Origin: Candidatus Fusobacterium pullicola | Lineage (GTDB): Bacteria > Fusobacteriota > Fusobacteriia > Fusobacteriales > Fusobacteriaceae | Reading direction: 5' to 3' | Assembly (NCBI GenBank): GCA_018883725.1 | Contig: JAHLFN010000012.1 | Coordinates: 1 to 46,746 of the forward strand | DNA length: 46,746 nucleotides | In this document: positions 16,949 through 26,211 of the stretch, one piece after another | Position numbering within the stretch: the first letter of the stretch is position 1 | How the letters are laid out: each line of letters starts with the position of its first letter | Position numbers and translations under genes: made by a program | Notes under the pieces: generated by a model | What the model saw: the letters and a program-made list of their open reading frames with translations, nothing else | Databases searched by the model: none | Told to the model about the DNA's origin: nothing

Positions 16949-18175
16949 ATGTATATAATCTATAATTTAGATGAGTTAAAAAATAATTTTGGGAATCTTT
17001 CAAATATTGATAATGAGTTTATAGAAGATAAAAATGGACTATATTTTGTGATAAAATCTCAAGATACACTTATTGGTTATATATTAGTAAATGAAAGTAG
17101 AGAGAACTACTTAATTAGAAGAATTTTTGTAAAAAGTGATATGAGATATAAATCTTATGGAATGAAGCTTATAAAGTTCCTAGTCAATCATGGAGTGGAG
17201 CAGAAAAAGGAAAAGATTTTATGTAAAGATCTCTCAAAACAGGAATTTTTTAAAAAGAATGGATTCAAAGAAAATGGAGATACACTTGAAATAAATAATA
17301 TTCAAAGAGAAACCTTGAGAATGAAAGAGGGAAAAAAAGTTGTAATCTCATCTATTTTACAGAATATATTTTTAGCAACTATTAAAATTTTAGGTGGAAT
17401 TTATGGTGGATCTCGAGCTTTAATTTCTGATGGAATTAACTCTTTAGCAGATGTTGGTAGTTCCTTTGCAATCTTATTAGGAATATATTTTAGTAATAAA
17501 CCAGCTGATGAAGAGCATCCATATGGTCATGAAAAAATAGAGAGTATCATTGGAAATATGTTAGGAGTTTTTCTTCTTCTTACTGCCTTTGAGTTGGGAA
17601 AAAGTAGTGTAGAACTTTTAATTAAAGGTGAATATACCACTACTCCATCATACACTACTATTATTTGGGCTTTTATATCAATGGTTGTAAAGTTTTTTAT
17701 GTATAGATATAAATTAAAAGTTGGGCAAGCTACTGATAATAGTGCCTTAATAGCTGATGCTAAAGACAGTAAAAGTGATGTATATTCTTCCGGTGGAGTT
17801 ATTATAGGAATACTGTTATCTATTTGGATATCCCCTATCTTTGATATCCTTGTGAGTTTAATTGTCGCTCTATTAATTTTTAAAGAGGGAATATCAGTAA
17901 TTTTTGAAACATCCAATCTTATTCTTGATAAGCAAGATGATGAGTTTATTAAAGAACTTGAAAATTATCTAGCCGAAAATGATAGTATAAAGAATGTTCA
18001 TGATATATTTATGAGAAAATCTGGAGATAAAATATTTCTTTCTATGCATATTAGAGTTCCTAAAGATATGACAGTGTATGAAGCTCATCATTTAATAGAC
18101 AGTATTAGAGAAGGGATAATTCTAGATTTTGAAAATGTCAAAGATGTTATGATTCATGTTGATTACCTATATTAA
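16949..18175 (+). CDS. fusion of GNAT acetyltransferase and CDF metal exporter (Mn-type site)
   Basis: A 408-aa protein. Residues 1-120 have the look of a GNAT acetyltransferase: YLIRRIFVKSDMRYKSYGMKLIKFLV covers the acetyl-CoA loop region, and FFKKNGFKENGDTLEI the C-terminal strands. Residues about 130-408 are a cation diffusion facilitator with six membrane helices and a cytoplasmic ferredoxin-like tail. The transport site reads N164-x3-D168 and D273-x3-D277, plus HPYGHEKIE (190-198). Zn/Fe exporters such as YiiP have D-x3-D with H-x3-D; the Asp in place of that His fits Mn(II) exporters of the MntE group. The GNAT part lacks an obvious R/Q-x2-G-x-G/A match (RYKSYG), so catalysis is uncertain. 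ATG follows AGGGGGA. Confidence 0.85.
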   Translation: MYIIYNLDELKNNFGNLSNIDNEFIEDKNGLYFVIKSQDTLIGYILVNESRENYLIRRIFVKSDMRYKSYGMKLIKFLVNHGVEQKKEKILCKDLSKQEFFKKNGFKENGDTLEINNIQRETLRMKEGKKVVISSILQNIFLATIKILGGIYGGSRALISDGINSLADVGSSFAILLGIYFSNKPADEEHPYGHEKIESIIGNMLGVFLLLTAFELGKSSVELLIKGEYTTTPSYTTIIWAFISMVVKFFMYRYKLKVGQATDNSALIADAKDSKSDVYSSGGVIIGILLSIWISPIFDILVSLIVALLIFKEGISVIFETSNLILDKQDDEFIKELENYLAENDSIKNVHDIFMRKSGDKIFLSMHIRVPKDMTVYEAHHLIDSIREGIILDFENVKDVMIHVDYLY

Positions 18176-18221
18176 ATTAATAAAATCTCATTTTTAATTT
18201 AATACTCTAAAATGTGGAAAG

Positions 18222-18251
18222 TAGACACATTAACAAAAATTATGGTATAAT
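18222..18251 (+). promoter_or_regulatory. promoter of the pcrA-lpx-rdgB operon
   Basis: TAGACA (18222-18227), an 18-nt spacer and TATAAT (18246-18251), about 25-30 nt before the pcrA start. No terminator was seen from here to 27574, so the nine genes may form one transcript. Confidence 0.65.
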
Positions 18252-18279
18252 TATTAACTGAAAAGGAGTTGAAAATTTA

Positions 18280-20457
18280 ATGAGTATATTAGATAAATTA
18301 AATGATAAGCAAAGAGAAGCTGCCTCTAAGATAGATGGTGCTCTTTTAATTCTTGCTGGTGCTGGATCTGGAAAAACTAGAACTATAACTTATAGAATAG
18401 CTCATATGGTTGAAGAGATTGGAATCTCTCCTTATAAAATACTAGCTGTTACTTTTACTAACAAGGCAGCTAGAGAGATGAAGGAAAGAGTTGAATCTCT
18501 TATTGGTGAAGATGCCAAAAGAGTTATGGTATCTACATTCCACTCATTTGGACTTAGACTTTTAAGAGTGTATGGAGACAGATTGGGATATGGTGCTAAC
18601 TTTACAATTTATGATACAGATGATCAAAAAAGAGTTGTTAAAAATATAATGAAAGAGTTAGTTATTAAAGATAAAAATCTAAAAGAGGGAATTATTGCCT
18701 CTATTATCTCTAAATTAAAAGAGGAGAGCATATCTCCAGATGAATATGAAACAACTGAAAAATACAATGAAAATGGAAAGATAATAGCTGAAGTCTATAG
18801 AAGATATAACTCAGTTTTTAAAAATAATAATGCTATGGATTTTTCTGATATTTTAGTTAATACAGATAGATTATTAGATATTCCAGATATTCTTGATAAA
18901 GTTCAAGATAAATTTAGATATATTATGGTTGATGAATACCAAGATACAAACAATATACAATATAAAATAGTTAATAAAATAGCAAAAAAATATGGAAATA
19001 TCTGTGTAGTTGGAGATGAAAATCAAAGTATTTATGGATTTAGAGGAGCCAATATTCAAAACATTTTAAATTTTGAAAAAGATTATCCAGATGCTACTGT
19101 AGTTAAATTAGAAGAAAACTACCGTTCTACATCTGTTATCCTAGATGCTGCTAACTCAGTTATTAGAAACAACTCTAGTGCAAGGGATAAAAAACTTTGG
19201 ACTAAAAAAACAGTGGGAGAAAAAATTACTGTTGAGAGATGTGCTGATGGTAGAGAGGAAGCAAGTTTTGTAATTGGTGAAATTATTAAGGGAAAAGCTA
19301 AAGGAGCTAAATATAAAGATTTTACAATTCTATATAGAACTAATGCTCAATCAAGAATGTTTGAAGAGAAACTTTTACGTGAAAATATTCCATATAAGAT
19401 TTTTGGTGGAATGCAATTCTACCAAAGAGCTGAAATCAAAGATATAGTGGCTTATTTGGCTGTTATTAATAATACAACTGATAACCTTAATCTTGCAAGA
19501 ATTTTAAATGTTCCAAAAAGAAAGATCGGAGATAAAACTTTTGAAAAAATAGAGGAATTCGCTAAAGAGCAAAATCTATCTCTTTTTGAGGCTTTAGGTA
19601 AAGCAGATGATATATCTGGACTTAGTGCAAATTTAAAAATAACTATATTAGATTTTTATAAAATGATGAAAGAGTTCATTGAAATCAGTGAGGGAACTCC
19701 AGTCTCTGAACTTTTTGATACAATAGTTAGAGAGATAAAATATAGTGACTATCTAATAGCTAACTATGAAGATTATGAAACAAGAAAAGAGAATATAGAT
19801 GAGTTAAAAAATTCTATTATTGAGTTAGAAAAAGTTATTGAGACACTTACTTTAAGAGAATATCTTGAAAATATATCATTAGTTAGTGCTACAGATAATC
19901 TTGAAGATGAAAAGGATTATGTAAAATTGATGACTATACACAACTCCAAAGGATTAGAGTTTCCTACTGTATTTGTTGTAGGAGTAGAAGAGGGCCTATT
20001 CCCTAGTAATAGAGCTGACTTTGATAACAACGAACTAGAAGAAGAAAGAAGATTATGTTATGTAGCTATAACTAGAGCTGAAGACAAACTTTATATGACC
20101 TATGCTAAAAGTAGAATGATGTTTGGTAATGATGACTGGTATAGAGAGCCTTCAAGATTTTTAAATGAAATTCCTAAAGAATTGATAGAGAAAGCTAATA
20201 CTATCATTGAATATATCCCTAAAAATGAAAAGGGTAGCTTCATTACAGAAAGAGCCTTCAAAAAAATGATAACAATTGAGGATTTAAATAAGACTGCTCA
20301 AAATTTCCCATACTCTATTGGTGAAAAAGTTATGCATAAAAAATTTGGACTTGGGGTAGTAAAATCTGTAAATGATAAGAAAGTTGAAATAAACTTTGTA
20401 GATGGAAAAAGAGAGATAGCTATGGCAGTAGCTGAAAAATTTCTTACAAAGTGTTAG
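18280..20457 (+). CDS. pcrA: ATP-dependent DNA helicase UvrD/PcrA
   Basis: A superfamily 1A 3'-5' helicase for repair, replication restart and removal of RecA or RNA polymerase from DNA. Walker A is GAGSGKT at 27-33, motif Ia TFTNKAAREMKER, motif II DEYQDT at 218-223, motif III GDENQSIYGFRGA, motif V TIHNSKGLEFPTVFV and motif VI VAITRAEDKLY. The C-terminal Tudor-like domain (IGEKVMHKKFGLGVV) that contacts RNA polymerase is present. The 725-aa length is normal. ATG 18280 follows AAAAGGAG. It is the first gene of the operon, only 9 nt before lpxC. Confidence 0.97.
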   Translation: MSILDKLNDKQREAASKIDGALLILAGAGSGKTRTITYRIAHMVEEIGISPYKILAVTFTNKAAREMKERVESLIGEDAKRVMVSTFHSFGLRLLRVYGDRLGYGANFTIYDTDDQKRVVKNIMKELVIKDKNLKEGIIASIISKLKEESISPDEYETTEKYNENGKIIAEVYRRYNSVFKNNNAMDFSDILVNTDRLLDIPDILDKVQDKFRYIMVDEYQDTNNIQYKIVNKIAKKYGNICVVGDENQSIYGFRGANIQNILNFEKDYPDATVVKLEENYRSTSVILDAANSVIRNNSSARDKKLWTKKTVGEKITVERCADGREEASFVIGEIIKGKAKGAKYKDFTILYRTNAQSRMFEEKLLRENIPYKIFGGMQFYQRAEIKDIVAYLAVINNTTDNLNLARILNVPKRKIGDKTFEKIEEFAKEQNLSLFEALGKADDISGLSANLKITILDFYKMMKEFIEISEGTPVSELFDTIVREIKYSDYLIANYEDYETRKENIDELKNSIIELEKVIETLTLREYLENISLVSATDNLEDEKDYVKLMTIHNSKGLEFPTVFVVGVEEGLFPSNRADFDNNELEEERRLCYVAITRAEDKLYMTYAKSRMMFGNDDWYREPSRFLNEIPKELIEKANTIIEYIPKNEKGSFITERAFKKMITIEDLNKTAQNFPYSIGEKVMHKKFGLGVVKSVNDKKVEINFVDGKREIAMAVAEKFLTKC

Positions 20458-20466
20458 GAGGTAGGT

Positions 20467-21291
20467 ATGAAAAGAAAAACTATAGCTAAAGAGATTGAAT
20501 ATATCGGAATTGGACTTCATAAAGGTGAAAATATAAAAATGAGATTACTTCCTAGTGAAAATGGAATAATCTTTAAAAGAGTTGATTTAGAAGAGGGAAA
20601 AAATGAGATTACACTAGATATAGCTAATACTTTTGATTTAACTCGTGGTACTAATTTACAGAATGAGTATGGGGCAAAAGTACATACAATAGAACATTTT
20701 TTATCTGCTCTTTATGCTTTAGATATCACTGACTTAACAGTTGAGCTAGATGGTAATGAGCTTCCTATCTGTGATGGAAGTGCAAAAATATTTATTGATA
20801 TTTTTGAAGAAGCTGGATTAAGAGAGTTAGATATGGATATTGAGCCTTTAGTAGTGAAAGAGCCTATTTACTTAACAATAGGAGAAAAAAATATTGTAGC
20901 TCTTCCCTATGATGGCTATAAACTGACTTATGCTATAAGATTTGAACACTCATTTTTAAAATCACAACTAGCAGAATTTGAAGTAAATTTAGAAAATTAT
21001 AAAAAAGAGATTGCTTCTGCAAGGACTTTTGGATTTGATTATGAGATTGAATACTTAAAGAAAAATAATCTTGCTTTAGGTGGAACTCTTGACAATGCTA
21101 TTGTAGTAAAAAAAGATGGTGTTTTAAACCCAGATGGTCTCAGATTTGAAGATGAGTTTGTAAGACATAAAATGCTTGATATAATAGGTGATTTAAAAAT
21201 ATTAAATAGACCAATAAAAGCACATATCATAGCTATAAAAGCTGGACATGCTTTAGATATAGAGTTTGCAAAATTATTAAAAAACATGTAA
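20467..21291 (+). CDS. lpxC: UDP-3-O-acyl-N-acetylglucosamine deacetylase
   Basis: The zinc enzyme for the committed step of lipid A synthesis. Zinc ligands and catalytic residues are recognisable: HTIEHFLSAL with H77, HKMLDIIGD with His and Asp, and HIIAIKAGHALDIEF with the general-acid His. The 274-aa length is slightly short (E. coli 305) and it is not fused to FabZ. The RBS is TAGGAGG immediately after the pcrA stop. It lies upstream of fabZ and lpxA, the standard order. Confidence 0.97.
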   Translation: MKRKTIAKEIEYIGIGLHKGENIKMRLLPSENGIIFKRVDLEEGKNEITLDIANTFDLTRGTNLQNEYGAKVHTIEHFLSALYALDITDLTVELDGNELPICDGSAKIFIDIFEEAGLRELDMDIEPLVVKEPIYLTIGEKNIVALPYDGYKLTYAIRFEHSFLKSQLAEFEVNLENYKKEIASARTFGFDYEIEYLKKNNLALGGTLDNAIVVKKDGVLNPDGLRFEDEFVRHKMLDIIGDLKILNRPIKAHIIAIKAGHALDIEFAKLLKNM

Positions 21292-21325
21292 AATATAGAT
21301 AATACTATTTGAGGAGGAAAACAGA

Positions 21326-21751
21326 ATGTTAAATACTTTAGAAATAATGGAAAGAATACCACATAGATATCCATTTTTATTAGTGGATAGAATCATTGAG
21401 GTAAATAAAGAGGAGCAAAAAATAAGAGGTCTTAAAAATGTTACTATAAATGAAGAGTTCTTTAATGGACACTTCCCTGGACACCCAATTATGCCAGGAG
21501 TATTAATAGTAGAGGGAATGGCTCAATGTTTAGGTGTACTTGTTATGGAAGGACTTGAAGGAAAAGTTCCTTACTTTGTTGGAGTAGAAAGTGCTAAGTT
21601 TAAAAGCCCTATAAGACCTGGAGACCAAATAATATATGAAGTTGAAGTAGAAAAAATCAAAAGAAACTTTGTAAAAGCTCATGGAAAAGCTTTAGTAGAT
21701 GGAAATGTTGCTTGTGAAGCAAGCTTTACTTTCTGTATAGCAGATAAATAA
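21326..21751 (+). CDS. fabZ: (3R)-hydroxyacyl-ACP dehydratase
   Basis: A hot-dog-fold dehydratase of fatty acid elongation, which competes with LpxA for 3-hydroxyacyl-ACP. The active-site block FNGHFPGHPIMPGVLIVEGMAQ holds the catalytic His and Glu. At 141 aa it is full length. ATG follows GAGGAGG; the 34-nt gap after lpxC is the longest inside the operon. Confidence 0.97.
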   Translation: MLNTLEIMERIPHRYPFLLVDRIIEVNKEEQKIRGLKNVTINEEFFNGHFPGHPIMPGVLIVEGMAQCLGVLVMEGLEGKVPYFVGVESAKFKSPIRPGDQIIYEVEVEKIKRNFVKAHGKALVDGNVACEASFTFCIADK

Positions 21752-21767
21752 GAGATGGGAGGCAATT

Positions 21768-22541
21768 ATGATAGATATTCATAATACTGCTATAATTGAA
21801 GAGGGTGCTATCATAGAAGATGGAGTTAAAATAGGTCCATACTGTATAATTGGTAAGGATGTAAAAATTGGAAAAAATACTACAATTCAATCTCATGTTG
21901 TAATAGAGGGTATTACTGAAATTGGAGAAAACAATACTATTTACTCTTTTGCTTCTATTGGAAAAGCATCTCAAGATTTAAAATATAAAGGTGAACCAAC
22001 TAAAACTATTATTGGAAATAATAATACAATCAGAGAGTTTGTTACTATTCATAGAGGTACTGATCATAGATGGGAAACAAGAATAGGAAATGGAAATCTT
22101 ATTATGTCTTATGTTCATGTAGCTCATGATGTTATCATAGGAGATGGTTGTATCTTTTCAAATAATGCTACATTAGCTGGACACGTAGTAGTTGATAGTT
22201 ACGCAATAGTTGGTGGACTAACTCCTGTACACCAATTCTGTAGAATAGGTTCGTATTCTATGACTGGAGGAGCTAGTGCTGTAAACCAAGATATCTGTCC
22301 TTTTATACTAGCTGAAGGAAATAAAGCTATTCCTAGAGGACTTAATAGTGTTGGACTTAGAAGAAGAGGTTTTACAGATGAAGAGATAAGCAGACTTAAA
22401 AAAGCTTATAAAATAGTTTTTAGAAGTGGATTATCCCTAAAAGATGCCTTAGCACAGATTGAGGCTGAAATAGAACTTGATAAAAATGTATCATACTTTG
22501 TAGACTTTATAAAAAATAGTGATAGAGGTATAGCTAGATAA
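21768..22541 (+). CDS. lpxA: UDP-N-acetylglucosamine acyltransferase
   Basis: It transfers a 3-hydroxyacyl chain from ACP to UDP-GlcNAc, the first lipid A step. The N-terminal two thirds are hexapeptide repeats of a left-handed beta helix (IGPYCIIGKDVKIG, IGNNNTIREFVTIHRGT). The catalytic His is probably in HVAHDVIIGD and the GGASAVNQD segment follows. The C-terminal helical domain starts at GLRRRGFTDEEI. At 257 aa it is normal length. Its stop codon overlaps the lpxI start (TAATG). Confidence 0.97.
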   Translation: MIDIHNTAIIEEGAIIEDGVKIGPYCIIGKDVKIGKNTTIQSHVVIEGITEIGENNTIYSFASIGKASQDLKYKGEPTKTIIGNNNTIREFVTIHRGTDHRWETRIGNGNLIMSYVHVAHDVIIGDGCIFSNNATLAGHVVVDSYAIVGGLTPVHQFCRIGSYSMTGGASAVNQDICPFILAEGNKAIPRGLNSVGLRRRGFTDEEISRLKKAYKIVFRSGLSLKDALAQIEAEIELDKNVSYFVDFIKNSDRGIAR

Positions 22542-23344
22542 TGAAAAAAATAGGTATAATAGTTGGTAATGGAAAATTACCCCTCTATTTTCTTGAAGAG
22601 GCTGAAAAACAAAATATAGAAGTTTTTCCCTTAGGACTATTTGATACTATAGATGATAAAATAAAAGCTCATAAAAATTTTATAGCTTTTAATATTGGAG
22701 AGGTAGGAAGTATTGTTAAATACTTCCTTCTCAATAGTATTACAGAGATAGTTATGTTGGGAAAGGTAGAAAAAGATATAATATTTAAAAATATAAAATT
22801 TGATAGATATGGAGAGGAACTTCTGAAAAGATTACCAGATAGAAAAGATGAAACTCTCCTTTTTGCAGTTATAGCATTTTTTAGATTAAATGGAATAAAG
22901 GTTCTTCCTCAAAATCATTTACTAAAAAATTTTATGTTTCAACAGGAGTGTTATACAAATATTAAACCTAGTGAAGAGGATAAAAAGACTATAAAAATAG
23001 GTATAGAAGCTGCTAAGGCTCTAAGTGAAGTAGATGCTGGACAAACTGTTGTTTGTAAAGACTCATCTGTTGTTGCATTAGAAGGAATTGAAGGAACTGA
23101 TAAAACAATAAAAAGAGCTGGAGAGCTTGCTGGTAAAGGTTGTATCATTGTAAAAATGTCTAGACCTCAACAGGATATGAGAGTTGATATACCAGCTGTA
23201 GGAATAGAAACAATAAAAAGAGCTATAGAGATAGGAGCTAAAGGAATTGTTGGAGAAGCAGGTAGAATGCTTTTTCTAAATAGAGATGAAGCTATAAAAT
23301 TAGCAGAAGAAAACTCTCTATTTATCCTTGGAATAAAAGTTTGA
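22541..23344 (+). CDS. lpxI: UDP-2,3-diacylglucosamine diphosphatase LpxI
   Basis: It hydrolyses UDP-2,3-diacylglucosamine to lipid X and UMP, the step done by LpxH in E. coli. The DUF1009/LpxI pattern is clear: IGIIVGNGKLPLYFLEEA at the N-terminus, and in the C-terminal domain DAGQTVVCKDSSVVALEGIEGTD, then GCIIVKMSRPQQDMRVDIPAVG, with the conserved Asp. 267 aa. It overlaps lpxA by one base and precedes lpxB by 12 nt, the usual setting for lpxI. Confidence 0.95.
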   Translation: MKKIGIIVGNGKLPLYFLEEAEKQNIEVFPLGLFDTIDDKIKAHKNFIAFNIGEVGSIVKYFLLNSITEIVMLGKVEKDIIFKNIKFDRYGEELLKRLPDRKDETLLFAVIAFFRLNGIKVLPQNHLLKNFMFQQECYTNIKPSEEDKKTIKIGIEAAKALSEVDAGQTVVCKDSSVVALEGIEGTDKTIKRAGELAGKGCIIVKMSRPQQDMRVDIPAVGIETIKRAIEIGAKGIVGEAGRMLFLNRDEAIKLAEENSLFILGIKV

Positions 23345-23356
23345 TAGGAGATTATT

Positions 23357-24430
23357 ATGAAATTTTTTGTATCAACTGGAGAGGTTTCTGGAGACTTACA
23401 TCTTTCCTACTTAGTAGAAGCTATTAATAAAAAATATAAAGATGTTAAGTTTTATGGAGTTGCAGGTAAACATAGTAAAAGTGCTGGAGTAGAAGTTATC
23501 CAAGATATTAATGAACTTGCAATTATGGGATTTACTGAAGTGTTGAAAAAATATAGTTTTCTTAAAAAGAAAGCTAATGAGTATATAGATTTTATAAAAA
23601 AAGAGAATATAAAAAAGGTTATTCTTGTTGATTATGGTGGATTTAATTTAAAGTTTTTAGAACTTTTAAAAAAAGAGATACCAAATATTGAAGTTTTTTA
23701 CTATATTCCTCCTAAATTATGGATTTGGGGAGAAAAAAGAATAAAAAAATTAGTCAAAGCTGACCATATTATGGTTATCTTTCCTTGGGAAGTTGAATTT
23801 TATAAAAAACATGGAGTAGATGCAATATATTTTGGTAATCCCTTTGTGGATAAATATATTGTAGAAAAAAGAGAGGAAGAGTATATACTCCTTTTACCTG
23901 GAAGTAGAAAACAAGAGATAAAAACTCTTCTTCCAATTATGTTAGAATTAGTTAAAGAGAGTAAAGAAAGTAAGTTCTTACTAAAACTTTCTAGTGAAGA
24001 GCATTTAAAGTGGATATCTGAAAATCTATGTGAATATCCTAATCTCTATTTAGAGTTTGAAAAAAAGCTTCCAGAGTGTGTTAAAAACTCCAAAGTTGCA
24101 ATAGCTGCTTCTGGAACTGTAACTTTAGAGTTAGCTCTTATGGGACTTCCTACAATAGTGATATATAAAACTGGATTTATCAATGCTTTTATCGCTAGAC
24201 ATATTTTAAAAATTGGTTTTGTTTCTCTTCCAAATCTTACTTTGGATAGAGAGGTATTTCCAGAACTTCTACAAGAGAGATGTAATGTAGAGGAGATAAA
24301 AAAATATCTTATTAAATTGGATAAAGAGAGAGAAAGAATAGATAGAGATATTCAAGAGGTAAGAGATAAACTTTCAGGAAAAAATGTGGTAGAAAGTTAT
24401 GGAGACTTTCTTGTAAAAGGAGAGAGATGA
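23357..24430 (+). CDS. lpxB: lipid A disaccharide synthase
   Basis: A GT-B glycosyltransferase (GT19) that condenses lipid X with UDP-diacyl-GlcN to form the lipid A disaccharide at the inner membrane. The N-terminus has STGEVSGDLHLSYL, the middle YYIPPKLWIWGEKR and YFGNPFVDK, and the nucleotide-binding C-terminal half LLLPGSRKQEI and AIAASGTVTLELAL. At 357 aa it is near full length. ATG follows TAGGAG, and the end overlaps msbA by 4 nt. Confidence 0.96.
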   Translation: MKFFVSTGEVSGDLHLSYLVEAINKKYKDVKFYGVAGKHSKSAGVEVIQDINELAIMGFTEVLKKYSFLKKKANEYIDFIKKENIKKVILVDYGGFNLKFLELLKKEIPNIEVFYYIPPKLWIWGEKRIKKLVKADHIMVIFPWEVEFYKKHGVDAIYFGNPFVDKYIVEKREEEYILLLPGSRKQEIKTLLPIMLELVKESKESKFLLKLSSEEHLKWISENLCEYPNLYLEFEKKLPECVKNSKVAIAASGTVTLELALMGLPTIVIYKTGFINAFIARHILKIGFVSLPNLTLDREVFPELLQERCNVEEIKKYLIKLDKERERIDRDIQEVRDKLSGKNVVESYGDFLVKGER

Positions 24431-26202
24431 AACTAAATATATTTAAAAATAAATCATTAAATACATTCTTAAAATATAGTTTTAAATATAAATGGGCTAT
24501 GGTTGCAGTAATACTTATGTCCATATTAACTTCAACAATGGGAGCTGTACCAGCATGGCTTAGTAAGTATCTCATTGATGATGTACTTGTAAAAAAAGAT
24601 CCCAAAATGATGGTTATTGTAATATCAGCTATCTTTTTATCTACAGTTGTAAAGGTGATCTCAGCTTACTATGCTAGTATTTCATCAAACTATGTAACTG
24701 AAACAATAAAAAGAGATATCAAAATTGATGTTTTTAATCATCTACAAAAACTTCCTATCTCATATTTTAGAAAAAATAAATTAGGAGATATTATGGCTAG
24801 ACTTTCTGGAGATTCTTCTACATTGGGAAGAATAGGGTTTATGCTATTTGATATGTTAAAAGAGTTCATCACTGTTGTAGCTCTTATTTTTAGAATGTTT
24901 CAAGTTGATTGGTTGTTAGCATTAATATCTTTAACAGTTATGCCACTTATTATTTCAACGGTGAAGAAATATACTAAGAAAATTAGAAAATCTGGTAGAA
25001 TCAGACAGGATACATCAGGAGCAGTAACTGCTTTTATTCAAGAGAGTTTATCTGGTATTTTTGTAATTAAAGCTTTCAATAATAGTGATATGATTATTGA
25101 TAGATTCAAAGAGATTAGTATGGATGAATTTCAAAAGTCTTATAAAAGTACAAAGATTAAAGCCAAGGTATCACCTATAAACGAAGTTATAACTACTCTT
25201 ATGGTAGTTTTAGTAGCTGCTTATGGTGGTTATCAAATCGTTGTTACAAAAACTATGTCTCCTGGAGATTTGATATCCTTTGTAACTGCTATGGGGCTTA
25301 TGAGCCAACCTTTAAAAAGATTGATTTCTAAAAATAATGATGTACAAGAAGCTATCCCTTCTGCTGATAGAGTTATTGAGATATTAGATATCCCAGTTGA
25401 AGTAGATCACTGTGAACCTGAAGAGGAGTTAGGTGGAAAAATACAAAATATTAATTTTAAAAATGTTTCATTTACTTATTCTGATGGTAAAAGTAACGCC
25501 TTAAAAAATATAAATTTAGATATTGAAGCTGGAGAAGTTGTTGCCTTTGTTGGAAAGAGTGGAAGTGGAAAAACTACTATTGTAAACCTTATTCCTAGAT
25601 TTTTTGAAGCTACTGAAGGAAAACTTCTTATAAATGGAAAAGATATTAAGAATATATCTCTTAAAAAATATAGAGATTTAATTGGTATTGTACCTCAAGA
25701 AAGCTTCCTTTTCTCTGGAACAATTGCTGAAAATATATCTTTTGGTAAAGAAAATGTAACTATAGATGATATAATAAAAGCTGCTAAAATGGCAAATGCT
25801 TATGAATTTATAAAAAATTTACCTGAAGGATTTGAAACAGAAGTGGGAGAGAGAGGAGTTATGCTTTCAGGAGGACAAAGACAAAGAATTGCTATTGCTA
25901 GAGCATTGATACAAAATCCTGAAATATTAATCCTTGATGAAGCCACTTCAGCACTGGATACCGAATCAGAAAGATTGGTGCAAGATGCTCTTGATAGATT
26001 AATGGTTAATAGAACTACTTTTGTAATAGCTCACAGACTTTCTACTATCATTAATGCTGATAAGATTGTTGTTATGGAAAATGGTAAAATAAAAGAGGTT
26101 GGAAGACACCAAGAGCTATTGGATAAAAATGGTCTATATAAACATTTTTATGATATCCAATTTGGAAAAGAAGTAAAACAAAGAGATGAAATGAAGATAT
26201 AG
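24427..26202 (+). CDS. msbA: lipid A export-type ABC transporter (MsbA family)
   Basis: A half-transporter (591 aa): a six-helix membrane domain (about 20-300) followed by an ATPase domain. Walker A is GKSGSGKT at 376-383, the signature is LSGGQRQRIAIARAL, Walker B ILILDEATSALD, and the switch His is in IAHRLST. It works as a homodimer that flips lipids across the inner membrane. Sequence alone does not separate lipid A flippases from drug exporters; the place directly after lpxB with a 4-nt overlap supports the lipid A role. Confidence 0.88.
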   Translation: MKLNIFKNKSLNTFLKYSFKYKWAMVAVILMSILTSTMGAVPAWLSKYLIDDVLVKKDPKMMVIVISAIFLSTVVKVISAYYASISSNYVTETIKRDIKIDVFNHLQKLPISYFRKNKLGDIMARLSGDSSTLGRIGFMLFDMLKEFITVVALIFRMFQVDWLLALISLTVMPLIISTVKKYTKKIRKSGRIRQDTSGAVTAFIQESLSGIFVIKAFNNSDMIIDRFKEISMDEFQKSYKSTKIKAKVSPINEVITTLMVVLVAAYGGYQIVVTKTMSPGDLISFVTAMGLMSQPLKRLISKNNDVQEAIPSADRVIEILDIPVEVDHCEPEEELGGKIQNINFKNVSFTYSDGKSNALKNINLDIEAGEVVAFVGKSGSGKTTIVNLIPRFFEATEGKLLINGKDIKNISLKKYRDLIGIVPQESFLFSGTIAENISFGKENVTIDDIIKAAKMANAYEFIKNLPEGFETEVGERGVMLSGGQRQRIAIARALIQNPEILILDEATSALDTESERLVQDALDRLMVNRTTFVIAHRLSTIINADKIVVMENGKIKEVGRHQELLDKNGLYKHFYDIQFGKEVKQRDEMKI

Positions 26203-26211
26203 GAGAGATGT

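Noticed and set aside
17527-17916. 129-codon antisense frame over the CDF gene
   Set aside because: It has no RBS, no recognisable motif, and lies fully opposite a clear transporter; such frames are common mirror effects of AT-rich codon use.
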